From positions 152,686-216,685 of the forward strand of contig NZ_BMYS01000003.1 in NCBI RefSeq assembly GCF_014652395.1: a stretch of 64,000 nt of DNA. Reading direction: 5' to 3'. The DNA comes from Advenella faeciporci (GTDB lineage: Bacteria > Pseudomonadota > Gammaproteobacteria > Burkholderiales > Burkholderiaceae_B). Position 1 is the first letter of the stretch, and the number at the start of each line of letters is the position of its first letter. Under the pieces are notes generated by a model, which had not been told where the DNA came from, did not search any database, and worked only from the letters and a program-made list of their open reading frames with translations. Positions 45,086 to 53,932 of this stretch are shown here, piece by piece. A program made the position numbers and the translations under genes.

Positions 45086-46258
45086 ATGATTGACAAAAAA
45101 CTAAGGGGTGCTGCCGCTGTTGTAGGTGTAGGCCAGGCAGGCCTGGGCATGGCAACCGGTTATACCGAAATGGAAATCCTGATCCAGGCAGCCAAGCGTG
45201 CTGTTGATGATGCAGGTTTAACCATGCAGGATATTGATGGTATTGCCACCGCCAGTGTGGCTTCCACCATGTGGGTCATGCCGGTTATCGAACACCTGGG
45301 CATTCGTCCCACTTTTATTGACAGCACCATGATTGGTGGTTCCAGTTTTGTTGCACACCTGATGCCCGCCATCCAGGCGCTGGAATCAGGCCAATGCAAT
45401 GCCGTACTGGTTTGCTATGGCAGCACACAACGCACCTCTACGCTTAGCCGCAGTGCCATTGGCAATATGCGCAAGCAAATGGATCCGCAGCCTTACGAAA
45501 ATCCGTACAACCCGCTAAGTCCGCTTAGCTCATACGCCCTGGCTGCCGCACGTCACATGCATCAATACGGCACCACCCGTGAAAACCTGGCCGAAGTCGC
45601 CGTTGCTGCCCGCAAATGGGCACAACTGAACCCGGAAGCCACTATGCGTGATCCGCTTTCCATTGAAGACGTCCTGTCTTCAAAAATGGTTTCCGACCCC
45701 TTGACTGTACGTGACTGTTGCCTGGTTACCGATGGTGCCGGCGCATTTGTGCTGGTGCGTGCCGACCGGGCCAAAAACATGAAGCAAAAACCGGTCTATG
45801 TTTTGGGCAACTCTACTGCCTGCTGGAATCGCCAGATTTCCTCCATGCATGATTTGACCGTTACCGCCGCACAACAATCAGGCAAAATCGCCTTTGAAAT
45901 GGCTCAGGTCAAGCCTTCCGACATTGACGTGGTTGAGGTGTATGACGCCTTCACGATTAATACAATCCTGTTCCTGGAAGACCTTGGTTTCTGTAAAAAA
46001 GGTGAAGGTGGTGCATTCGTGAGCAATGGCAATATTGCCCCAGGCGGCATCTTGCCGGTTAACACCAACGGCGGTGGCCTGTCATGCGTTCACCCCGGCA
46101 TGTACGGCATTTTCATTCTCATCGAGGCAGTGCGTCAATTGCGTGGCAGCTGCGGTGAACGTCAGGTGAACGACGCCAAACTTGCGGTTGTCCATGGGAA
46201 TGGCGGCACACTGTCAAGCCAGTCTACCGCTATTCTGGGCACGGCCGAAACACTTTAA
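45086..46258 (+). CDS. SCP-x/Ltp2-type thiolase-like protein lacking the nucleophilic Cys
   Basis: Protein of 390 aa with the two thiolase halves. Where thiolases carry the acyl-accepting Cys (CxSG), the aligned segment here reads STMIGGSSFVAHLMPAIQ, with Gly at the Cys position by my alignment. The GHP block appears as NGGGLSCVHPGMYG and the last Cys is replaced in VVHGNGGTLS. This pattern is that of SCP-x relatives such as Ltp2, which with a DUF35 partner performs retro-aldol cleavage of beta-hydroxy acyl-CoA. Paired with DUF35 immediately upstream. Aldolase activity is inferred. Confidence 0.85.
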   Translation: MIDKKLRGAAAVVGVGQAGLGMATGYTEMEILIQAAKRAVDDAGLTMQDIDGIATASVASTMWVMPVIEHLGIRPTFIDSTMIGGSSFVAHLMPAIQALESGQCNAVLVCYGSTQRTSTLSRSAIGNMRKQMDPQPYENPYNPLSPLSSYALAAARHMHQYGTTRENLAEVAVAARKWAQLNPEATMRDPLSIEDVLSSKMVSDPLTVRDCCLVTDGAGAFVLVRADRAKNMKQKPVYVLGNSTACWNRQISSMHDLTVTAAQQSGKIAFEMAQVKPSDIDVVEVYDAFTINTILFLEDLGFCKKGEGGAFVSNGNIAPGGILPVNTNGGGLSCVHPGMYGIFILIEAVRQLRGSCGERQVNDAKLAVVHGNGGTLSSQSTAILGTAETL

Positions 46259-46324
46259 TTTACCCAGCCGGCCCTTTTTAACAATGGGCCGGCTGGCTAA
46301 TAACACCAAGATTGGAGACACTTC

Positions 46325-47287
46325 ATGAAACGTATTAAATCAGCACTGGCCCTTTCGCTTGGCATTTTGTTCAGCACCTCTGCCATGGCAGAATGGCCAG
46401 AGCAAAATATCACTATTATTGTGCCCGCCGCTCCCGGTGGGACCACGGATATTGCCACCCGCATCATCAGTGAAAAAATGGGTAAGGAACTGGGTAAAAC
46501 CGTTGTGGTTGAAAACAAGGCGGGTGCCGCTGGCATTATCGGTACCCAGGCACTGGTTCGTGCCAAACCCGATGGCTACACCCTGATCATGGGTAACATT
46601 GGCCCCAATGCCATTAACTACAGCCTGTACGACTCGCTTCCATACAAAAAAGAAGATTTTGCACCCATCACCCTGGTTATTTCCGTGCCTAATGTTCTGG
46701 TTGTAAATGCAGAAACACCGGTCAAGACGGTGGCCGAGCTGATCAAATACGTTTCAGAAAACAAGCAGCATCAAACCTTTGGTTCGTCTGGCAAAGGCCA
46801 GTCTCCACACATGTCGGCAGAAATGTTCCTGCAACGGGCCAACCTGAATGCCGAGCATATTCCCTATAAAGGGGCTGGTCCTGCCGTTAGTGCCCTGCTT
46901 GGCAATCAATACACCTTCATGATTGACAACCTGCCCAGCTCACTGCCTTCCATCCAGTCTGGCAAATTCAAGGCACTGGCAGTTACCAGCGACACCCGTG
47001 TTGCAGAGCTGCCCAACGTGCCCACCATGAAAGAAGCCGGCATTGACAACATGGTTGTGACTGCCTGGTTTGGCCTGCTGGCACCGGCCGGTACACCCGA
47101 TGAAGTGGTTAACAAACTCCATAAAGCGGCCAAGGCTGCCCTGGAAAGTGAAGACGTCAAAACCCGTTTTGCCGGCATGGGTGGCCAGGCGGGCGGCAAC
47201 ACACCCGCGGAATTCGCCAAATATATTGAAGATCAGCAAGCCTTGTGGGCCGATACCGTCAAAGCTGCCAATCTGAAAATGGATTAA
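46325..47287 (+). CDS. Bug-type solute-binding protein (tripartite tricarboxylate transport)
   Basis: Protein of 320 aa, signal peptide MKRIKSALALSLGILFSTSA with cleavage near AMA-EWPEQ. The Bug ligand loops IIVPAAPGGTTDIATRII and NKAGAAGIIGTQALVRAKPDGYT are visible. It binds a carboxylate in the periplasm. No TctA/TctB membrane genes are near. Located between the thiolase-like gene and the CoA-transferase pair, 66 bp and 8 bp away, so its ligand is probably a pathway substrate. Confidence 0.92.
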   Translation: MKRIKSALALSLGILFSTSAMAEWPEQNITIIVPAAPGGTTDIATRIISEKMGKELGKTVVVENKAGAAGIIGTQALVRAKPDGYTLIMGNIGPNAINYSLYDSLPYKKEDFAPITLVISVPNVLVVNAETPVKTVAELIKYVSENKQHQTFGSSGKGQSPHMSAEMFLQRANLNAEHIPYKGAGPAVSALLGNQYTFMIDNLPSSLPSIQSGKFKALAVTSDTRVAELPNVPTMKEAGIDNMVVTAWFGLLAPAGTPDEVVNKLHKAAKAALESEDVKTRFAGMGGQAGGNTPAEFAKYIEDQQALWADTVKAANLKMD

Positions 47288-47295
47288 CAAGTAGC

Positions 47296-47970
47296 ATGAT
47301 CAATAAAATCGTTTCATCCCATCTTGAAGCACTGGAACAAATCCCCAACGGTGCATCCGTCATCGTTGGCGGTTTTGGGGATGCCGGCATTCCTTTCGAG
47401 CTATTGGAAAGCCTGAGAAAACTGGGCACCAAAGACCTGACCATTATCAGTAACAATGCGGGCACCCGTGAGAACGGCATTGCCGGCCTGATTAAAAACG
47501 GTCAGGTTCGAAAAATCATCTGCTCGCACCCACGCCCGCCCTTGTCAGATGTTTTTGCCCAAGCCTACCGTGCCGGCAAAGTTGAACTCGAGTGCATGCC
47601 CCAGGGCACGCTGGCCGAGCGCCTGCGTGCGGCCGGTGCCGGCCTGGGACCCTTCTTCACCCCCACCGGCTATGGCACCCGTGTTGCCGAAGGAAAAGAG
47701 CAGCGTGTTGTCGATGGTATTGGCTATATTCTTGAACAACCCCTGCACGGTGATTTCGCCCTGATCAAAGCCCATTTGGGGGATCGCTGGGGGAACCTGA
47801 CCTATCGCTGGGCCGCCCGCAACTTCAACCCGGTTATGAGTACGGCAGCCAAAAACACGATTGCCCAGGTTGACAGGATTGTAGAACTGGGTGAACTGCA
47901 CCCCGAGCACGTCATGACACCGGGTATTTTTGTCAAATCAATTGTTCTGGCAGGAGCCGGCAATGTCTAG
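47296..47970 (+). CDS. 3-oxoacid/3-oxoadipate CoA-transferase subunit A
   Basis: Protein of 224 aa starting at ATG 47296, 8 bp after the Bug gene. Features of the alpha subunit: VIVGGFGDAGIPFELLE, NNAGTRENGIAGLI and the glycine-rich GPFFTPTGYGTRVAEGK. It transfers CoA from succinyl-CoA to a 3-oxo acid. PcaI and SCOT-A are the closest types. It overlaps subunit B by 8 nt. Confidence 0.9.
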   Translation: MINKIVSSHLEALEQIPNGASVIVGGFGDAGIPFELLESLRKLGTKDLTIISNNAGTRENGIAGLIKNGQVRKIICSHPRPPLSDVFAQAYRAGKVELECMPQGTLAERLRAAGAGLGPFFTPTGYGTRVAEGKEQRVVDGIGYILEQPLHGDFALIKAHLGDRWGNLTYRWAARNFNPVMSTAAKNTIAQVDRIVELGELHPEHVMTPGIFVKSIVLAGAGNV

Positions 47971-48664
47971 TATTACTTCATTGAACCGGGCCCAGATTGC
48001 CAAACTTGTCGCCCAAACCCTGCCCGATGGCGCCTACGTTAATCTGGGTATTGGCATGCCTACCCTGGTTGCCGATTACCTTCCCGAAGACAGGGAAATC
48101 ATTCTTCACAGCGAGAACGGCATTTTAGGGATGGGTCGCACGGCCATTGATCATGAAATTGATTACGACATTATCAATGCCAGCCGCACGCCCATCACGC
48201 TTCTGGACGGTGCTTCCATCACCGAGCACACCAATTCATTTGCCATGATGCGAGGTGGTCACCTGGACTATTCCATTCTGGGCGGTTTTCAGGTGGCGGT
48301 TAACGGAGACCTGGCCAACTGGATTACCGATGCACCCGATGCCATCGCAGCCATTGGCGGTGCCATGGACCTGGCGGTTGGCGCAAAAAATGTCATCGTC
48401 ATGTTAGACCATACCACCCGGGACGGGCAGCCCAAATTGCTGAATGCCTGCACCTATCCGCTTACCGGTATCGGGGTGGTTGATTGGGTCTATACAGACT
48501 TGGCCGTCATTGAAGTCAAGAATAATACCTTTCATGTCTATGCCATGATAGACGGTTTAAGCCTTGAGGAGCTGCAGGCAAAAACCGAAGGCAAACTGGT
48601 GGCGGAGTCCCCGCCCAAAAAAATCGTCCTGGACGAGAACCAACAGCCTTATTACAAAAACTAA
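47963..48664 (+). CDS. 3-oxoacid/3-oxoadipate CoA-transferase subunit B
   Basis: Protein of 233 aa; ATG 47963 overlaps subunit A, with GGAG upstream. YVNLGIGMPTLVADYL and LHSENGILGMG are present; the Glu of SENG is the catalytic nucleophile that forms the glutamyl-CoA intermediate, so this is a true CoA-transferase and not an IpdB-type ring hydrolase. PcaJ-like. Substrate is not fixed by sequence. Confidence 0.9.
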   Translation: MSSITSLNRAQIAKLVAQTLPDGAYVNLGIGMPTLVADYLPEDREIILHSENGILGMGRTAIDHEIDYDIINASRTPITLLDGASITEHTNSFAMMRGGHLDYSILGGFQVAVNGDLANWITDAPDAIAAIGGAMDLAVGAKNVIVMLDHTTRDGQPKLLNACTYPLTGIGVVDWVYTDLAVIEVKNNTFHVYAMIDGLSLEELQAKTEGKLVAESPPKKIVLDENQQPYYKN

Positions 48665-48699
48665 GCGGTTCCAACAAAAACATAGCGAGGAGACATAAA

Positions 48700-49692
48700 A
48701 TGAATTCATCAAATAAAATAATGGCAAAACTGCTGGCTGGCATGGGGGCCATGTTGTTATGTGGCGGATTGACGGTTGCCCAAGCACAAACCGACAATTT
48801 CCCAAATCAGCCAATCACTTTACTTATTCCTTACCCACCGGGTGGCAGTGCAGACATGCTGGCTCGCCCGGTTGCCGCACAAATGCAAAAAGCATTGGGC
48901 CAGCCCATTGTGATCGAGTACAAGCCGGGTGCTGGCGGCAGTATTGCCACTTCCCAATTGGCAAGATCAAAGCCTGATGGTTACACTGTCCTGATGGTAT
49001 TGGCAGCGCACGCCATTAACCCCAGCATGTATGCCTCATTGCCTTACAACACCGAACAGGACTTTGCACCCGTATCCCTGCTGGCCACCTTGCCCATGCT
49101 GGTCACAGCCCCACACAAGACGCCAGCCAACAGCATCAGTGAACTCATCGACTACGCAAAAAAGAATCCGGGAGCCCTTACTTTTGCCTCGGCGGGCAAT
49201 GGCAATACCAGTCACCTGGCTGCAGAATTGTTCAAGGCAGCCACCAATACCGATATGATTCATATCCCTTACAAGGGCAGCGGCCCGGCTGTCGTTGCTT
49301 TATTGGGCGGAGAGGTTTCACTGATGTTTGACAGCATTTCCACTTCCATGCCGCACGTCAAAGGTGGCAAGCTCAAGGGCCTGGCCGTAACCGGAAAGAA
49401 CCGTTCAAGCGTATTACCCGATGTGCCTACCGTTAGCGAATCGGGCCTTCCTGATTTTACGGTTGACGGCTGGTACGGAATTATTGCCCCAGCCAAAACA
49501 CCCGATGCCATTGTCCAGAAACTGAATAAGGCATTTGTTGATGCTGCCAATGATCCGGAAATCAAAAAACAGCTTAACAGCTACGGCTACGAAATCGCAG
49601 GTTCCACACCAGACGAATTCAAACAACATATCAGCAGCGAAATCCAGAAATGGAAAGTGGCTGTTGAAAAATCAGGCGCCAAAATTCAATAA
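48700..49692 (+). CDS. Bug-type solute-binding protein
   Basis: Protein of 330 aa; signal peptide MNSSNKIMAKLLAGMGAMLL..., ending near TVAQAQ. Ligand loops ITLLIPYPPGGSADMLARPV and PGAGGSIATSQLARSKPDGYT. Follows the CoA-transferase genes by 35 bp with AGGAGA before the ATG, in the same operon. Paralogue of the Bug genes at 46325, 49771 and 50824, clearly diverged, so different ligands are likely. Confidence 0.92.
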   Translation: MNSSNKIMAKLLAGMGAMLLCGGLTVAQAQTDNFPNQPITLLIPYPPGGSADMLARPVAAQMQKALGQPIVIEYKPGAGGSIATSQLARSKPDGYTVLMVLAAHAINPSMYASLPYNTEQDFAPVSLLATLPMLVTAPHKTPANSISELIDYAKKNPGALTFASAGNGNTSHLAAELFKAATNTDMIHIPYKGSGPAVVALLGGEVSLMFDSISTSMPHVKGGKLKGLAVTGKNRSSVLPDVPTVSESGLPDFTVDGWYGIIAPAKTPDAIVQKLNKAFVDAANDPEIKKQLNSYGYEIAGSTPDEFKQHISSEIQKWKVAVEKSGAKIQ

Positions 49693-49770
49693 GAATGATG
49701 GCATATTAAAAACTTTAATTCTAAATCATATTAAGGTATTTATTTTAAGATGATATTTATTGGAGACCCA

Positions 49771-50748
49771 ATGTTAGTCAAGAAATTATTAGTGGCAGCA
49801 ACTGCCCTTACCGCACTGTCAGCCTCTATGTCTGCCGTTGCGGCAGAATGGCCGGAGCGTCCCGTAAAACTGCTGGTTGGCTATGCGGCAGGTGGACCGG
49901 TTGATACCGCTGCCCGTTCCTTTGCGAAATTCCTGTCCGACGAACTCAAGCAATCGGTCGTTATTGAAAACAAAACCGGTGCCAGTGGCATGATTGCCGC
50001 AGAAAACGTCATTCGTTCCAAACCCGATGGCTATACCCTGTATTTTATTGCCAGCCCAACCCCCACCATCACACCGCATATCCAGAAATCAGCCAACATC
50101 AATCTTGATAAAGACTTCACTTATATTGGCAACATTGTTGACTACACCAACGTTCTGGTCGCCAACAAAGACTTGCCTATCAAATCGGTCAAGGAACTGG
50201 TTGAATACGCCAAGGCCAACCCCAACGCCATTTCTTTCGGCTCTGCCGGTATTGGTTCTTCCAACCAGCTGTCCGCCGAGTTACTGAAGCAAAAAACCGG
50301 CACTGAAATGCTGCACGTCCCTTACCGCGGCAATGCACCCGCCATGGTTGACGTGATGAGTGGCAAAATTTCTTTCATGTTTGACATTAGCGGCACCGCC
50401 ATTTCTTATATCAACGGCGATAAAGTCCGCCCGCTGGCCGTTACGTCTGCTACCCGTAACAAAGCTTTGCCCGATGTACCCACCATGATTGAAGCAGGCA
50501 TTGAAGACTATGCCGTGACCGGCTGGTATGCCCTGGTTGGCCCTGCCGGTTTGCCAGACACCATTACCAAACGTCTTGAAGTGGCCTTGCAAAACATTGA
50601 CAAAAACCCCGAGTTCGACAAACTCATGGAGACCGGTGGCTACACCCGTACGTTCAGCAACGGTACCGACCTGAAAGCCAAGGTTGACCGTGAATACAAG
50701 CTTTGGGAAGCGGTGATTGAGAAAGCGGGTATCCAGCCCAATCAATAA
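49771..50748 (+). CDS. Bug-type solute-binding protein
   Basis: Protein of 325 aa from ATG 49771, which follows TTGGAGACCC; the frame opens at 49750. Signal peptide LVKKLLVAATALTALSASMS, cleavage near AVAAEWPERP. Loops LLVGYAAGGPVDTAARSF and KTGASGMIAAENVIRSKPDGYT. Last gene of the rightward set, closed by the terminator at 50770. Confidence 0.92.
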   Translation: MLVKKLLVAATALTALSASMSAVAAEWPERPVKLLVGYAAGGPVDTAARSFAKFLSDELKQSVVIENKTGASGMIAAENVIRSKPDGYTLYFIASPTPTITPHIQKSANINLDKDFTYIGNIVDYTNVLVANKDLPIKSVKELVEYAKANPNAISFGSAGIGSSNQLSAELLKQKTGTEMLHVPYRGNAPAMVDVMSGKISFMFDISGTAISYINGDKVRPLAVTSATRNKALPDVPTMIEAGIEDYAVTGWYALVGPAGLPDTITKRLEVALQNIDKNPEFDKLMETGGYTRTFSNGTDLKAKVDREYKLWEAVIEKAGIQPNQ

Positions 50749-50769
50749 TCCGGCAAACCTGCTCCTGAC

Positions 50770-50799
50770 AAAAAATCCGGCTATATAGCCGGATTTTTT
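50770..50799. terminator. bidirectional terminator between convergent Bug genes
   Basis: AAAAAATCCGGCTA (50770-50783) and TAGCCGGATTTTTT (50786-50799) are perfect 14-bp arms with A- and T-runs at the ends. Confidence 0.92.
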
Positions 50800-50823
50800 A
50801 TGTCAGTTACCAAAACTCAAATT

Positions 50824-51822
50824 TCAACCCTGAATTTTAATGTTTGCCTTCTGGATCGTATCGCGCCATTTCTTGATTTCCACATCCAGGAACTGACCAA
50901 ACTCTTCAGGAGTCGTAGGCATAGGCTCAGAACCGGAACCATTCATTTTTTCAATAATTGCAGGCGTATTCAGGCTTTCGTTCAAGTCTGCATTCAGTTT
51001 TTCAATGACATCAGCCGGTGTGCCTTTGGGCGCAAACAAGCCACTCCAGGAATAAGCCTCGTAGCCCGGCAAACCGGACTCAGCGATGGTGGGCACATCG
51101 GGCGACAAGGCAGAACGTTCTTTATTGCCCACACCCAACGGGATTACCTTACCGGATTTAATAAACGGCAAAGCAGAAGTGGCATCGGCAAACATCAGCT
51201 GTACCTGCCCGCCTACCAGATCCTGTACCGCAGGTGCACTGCCTTTGTAAGGAATATGCTGCAACTGTACACCCGCCATACTGGCAAACAGTTCGCCAGC
51301 CAGGTGCGTGCCACCCCCCGTGCCCGATGAACTGTAAGAGATGGTATTGGGTTTTTCTTTGGCCAAGTCAATCAGCTCCTGGACTGACTTCACATTAAGC
51401 GAAGGATGGGCCACCAGAATTAAAGGAAAACGGGCAACTCCCCCAACAGGTTCAAAATCTTTCTGGGCATCGTAACCCAGATTGTCGTTCATGCTGGGCA
51501 AAATCGCATGATGGATGGCGGTAAAAAAATAGTTATAACCATCGGGTTTGGCCTTGGCTGAATATCGGGCACCCACAATACCACCCGCACCGGCCTTGTT
51601 ATCAATCACAATGGGCTGCTTCCATTTCTCATTTAAAGGCGCAGTCACAATGCGGGCAGCCGTATCAACCGGGCCGCCTGGTGCAAATGGCACCACGAAA
51701 TTAACCGCCTGCTCTGGCCATTTGCCGGCATCAGCCCAACTGGCACCCAACGGCAAGCCCGACACAAGCACGGCTGCACATGTTTTAATTACTGCCCTGC
51801 GATATTTGAATAAAACTGACAT
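50824..51822 (-). CDS. Bug-type solute-binding protein
   Basis: Protein of 332 aa; ATG at 51822 follows AAAGGAGAC, one codon inside a GTG-started frame. Signal peptide around FKYRRAVIKTCAAVLVSGLP, cleavage near SWADAGKWPEQ. Loops FVVPFAPGGPVDTAARIV and KAGAGGIVGARYSAKAKPDGY. It is leftward, convergent with the other Bug genes, and downstream of the LysR gene. Confidence 0.92.
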   Translation of the reverse strand: MSVLFKYRRAVIKTCAAVLVSGLPLGASWADAGKWPEQAVNFVVPFAPGGPVDTAARIVTAPLNEKWKQPIVIDNKAGAGGIVGARYSAKAKPDGYNYFFTAIHHAILPSMNDNLGYDAQKDFEPVGGVARFPLILVAHPSLNVKSVQELIDLAKEKPNTISYSSSGTGGGTHLAGELFASMAGVQLQHIPYKGSAPAVQDLVGGQVQLMFADATSALPFIKSGKVIPLGVGNKERSALSPDVPTIAESGLPGYEAYSWSGLFAPKGTPADVIEKLNADLNESLNTPAIIEKMNGSGSEPMPTTPEEFGQFLDVEIKKWRDTIQKANIKIQG

Positions 51823-51926
51823 CACTAACGTCTCCTTTATATACTTAACTGTTAATTATCCCTTTTATTCATGTTTTTAATAGTTTTCTTTTTGAAAGGC
51901 ATCCCTCATTAAATTGAAAGCCATGC

Positions 51927-52835
51927 TTACTGCCGCTTGATGTTACCGGCAATTTTCATCACATGCTCGATGAATTTCTCGGCAAAAGCAGGAATATCCT
52001 TGCCACCCGGACGACAGATGAAGCGTTCACGATTGGCCCAATCATTGCTGATGCGCACCATATTCAACCGCTCTGGCTTGCTGTAATTACGGGCACACTC
52101 TATGGGTACGATTGCCAGGCCAATCTTGGCGTCAACCATGCGGCAGACCGTTTCAAAACTGCCCACATACACACGCTGGTGAATGCGCTTGCCCAGTTTG
52201 TACGCTTTTTCTTCCAGGAATGACTGGATGACACTTTCTGGATGAATCCCGACAAACTGATATTTTTCGATCAAATCCTCAAAGCGGATTTCTTCAACAT
52301 CCTTTAATTCATGTTCAAGATCGGTAATCACCACCAGTTCGTCTTTAAAAAGGGGAACAATATCCAAACCATCCAGGTTGATGCTGCCAGACGCAATCCC
52401 CAAATCGGCAGACCCGGCCCGAATGGCTGAAACAATGTCTTTGGTCAGTTTTTCTTCCAGCTCGATATCCACATCAGGATTCTCAAGCAGGAAAGAAGAA
52501 AGGGCTTCAGAAAGAAAAGAATGGGTGGCGGTCATGTTGGCAAGAATTCTAAGCTTGCCTTTGATACCGGTTGAAAAAGGTTGCAAGTCGGAATGCAGAC
52601 ACTCCAACTGCTGAAAAACCCCTTTTGCATATTTAAGCAGGATCTCGCCAGCGGGTGTCATTTTTACCCCGGTAACCTGACGGATCAACAATCGCACCTT
52701 CAGTGACTCTTCAAGATTCTTAATTCGAGCACTGGCCGCCGGCAAAGAAAGAAAGGTTTTTTCGGCAGCACGAGTCAGATTCGATGTCTCACCAATATTA
52801 ATAAATAATTTTAAATCCGTTAAATCGTAGCGCAT
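51927..52835 (-). CDS. LysR-type transcriptional regulator
   Basis: Protein of 302 aa. The DNA-binding part is LKLFINIGETSNLTRAAEKTFLSLPAASARIKNLEESL; the effector domain follows. Divergent from the SDR gene with an AT-rich dyad between them, and 104 bp upstream of the fourth Bug gene. It probably regulates the SDR-MaoC-CoA-transferase operon and perhaps that Bug gene. Confidence 0.92.
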   Translation of the reverse strand: MRYDLTDLKLFINIGETSNLTRAAEKTFLSLPAASARIKNLEESLKVRLLIRQVTGVKMTPAGEILLKYAKGVFQQLECLHSDLQPFSTGIKGKLRILANMTATHSFLSEALSSFLLENPDVDIELEEKLTKDIVSAIRAGSADLGIASGSINLDGLDIVPLFKDELVVITDLEHELKDVEEIRFEDLIEKYQFVGIHPESVIQSFLEEKAYKLGKRIHQRVYVGSFETVCRMVDAKIGLAIVPIECARNYSKPERLNMVRISNDWANRERFICRPGGKDIPAFAEKFIEHVMKIAGNIKRQ

Positions 52836-52868
52836 CTTAAATAAATTGAAAGGGGGTAGTTAAAAAAT

Positions 52869-52887
52869 ATGAATAAGTAAAATTCAT
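52869..52887. promoter_or_regulatory. dyad between LysR and SDR genes
   Basis: ATGAAT (52869-52874) and ATTCAT (52882-52887) around 7 nt. The spacing and AT content fit a LysR recognition site in the 155-bp divergent region. Confidence 0.4.
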
Positions 52888-52990
52888 TTTATGGCCTACT
52901 ATACTCCAACCATACGTGTAGACCCTGAAAACATCGTGTTTTTATGGTTCAACTCTTATTTATATCCTAAAAAAACCTCGGAGATCAAAA

Positions 52991-53905
52991 ATGAGCGGAA
53001 TTGCAGAAGGAAAAGTTGTTGTTGTAACCGGTGCAGGTGGCGGTATTGGCCGTGATATTGCCCTGGCTTACGCCAAAGCAGGTGCCAAAGTTGTCGTAAA
53101 CGACATTGGCGTTTCCCTGACCGGTGAAGGCGGTGGCGACGGCCCGGCCAAAATGGTTGCCGATGAAATCATCAAGGCGGGTGGCCAGGCTGTGCCCAAT
53201 CTGGATAGCGTTGCCAGCTACGAAGGTGCCAACAATATCATTCAGACCGCGATTGACAGTTTCGGCAAAATTGACATTATTGTTAATAACGCCGGTAACC
53301 TGCGTGACCGTCTGTTCCACAAAATGAGCGAAGAAGAATGGCGCCAGGTGATTGATGTTCACCTGCATGGCTCATTCTTTGTCAGCCGCGCCGCTGCGCC
53401 TTACTTCCGTGAACAGGAATCCGGTGCTTTCGTGCACATGACCTCTACTTCCGGTCTGATTGGCAACTTTGGCCAGTCCAACTACTCTGCCGCCAAAATG
53501 GGAATTGTTGGCCTGTCCAAATCCATTGCCCTTGACATGGCCCGCTACAACGTACGTTCAAACTGTATTGCTCCGTTTGCCTGGAGCCGCATGACCAGCT
53601 CCATTCCAGCCGAAACACCCGAAGAAAAAGCACGCGTTGCAAAATTGCAAAAAATGGAAGCCAATAAAATCGCGCCAATGGCCGTTTATCTGGGCAGTGA
53701 CGCCGCTTCTGAAGTAACCGGCCAGATCTTTGGTGTACGTGCCAACGAAATCATGCTGTTCAGCCAGCCTCGTCCTATCCGTTCAGTTCACATGTCTACC
53801 GGCTGGACGCCCGAACTGATTGCCGAAGTGGCCGCACCTGCACTGAAAGGCAGCTTCTTCAAACTTGAGCGCTCTCCCGAAGTCATCAACTGGGATCCTA
53901 TTTAA
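52991..53905 (+). CDS. short-chain dehydrogenase, (3R)-hydroxyacyl-CoA dehydrogenase type
   Basis: Protein of 304 aa. NAD site VVVTGAGGGIGRDIALAYA, NNAG in IIVNNAGNLRDR, catalytic Ser in MTSTSGLIGNFG and YSAAK. The long C-terminus and the VNDIGVSLTGEGGGDGPA insert are those of the dehydrogenase half of peroxisomal multifunctional enzyme 2. It should oxidise (3R)-hydroxyacyl-CoA. GGAG precedes the start; the MaoC-type partner follows after 27 bp. Confidence 0.9.
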   Translation: MSGIAEGKVVVVTGAGGGIGRDIALAYAKAGAKVVVNDIGVSLTGEGGGDGPAKMVADEIIKAGGQAVPNLDSVASYEGANNIIQTAIDSFGKIDIIVNNAGNLRDRLFHKMSEEEWRQVIDVHLHGSFFVSRAAAPYFREQESGAFVHMTSTSGLIGNFGQSNYSAAKMGIVGLSKSIALDMARYNVRSNCIAPFAWSRMTSSIPAETPEEKARVAKLQKMEANKIAPMAVYLGSDAASEVTGQIFGVRANEIMLFSQPRPIRSVHMSTGWTPELIAEVAAPALKGSFFKLERSPEVINWDPI

Positions 53906-53932
53906 TTCCTGTTGATCAACAAGGAGACAAGA

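Noticed and set aside
47296..48664. CoA-transferase pair as IpdA/IpdB ring hydrolases of steroid degradation
   Set aside because: Subunit B keeps the SENG motif with the catalytic Glu of true CoA-transferases.
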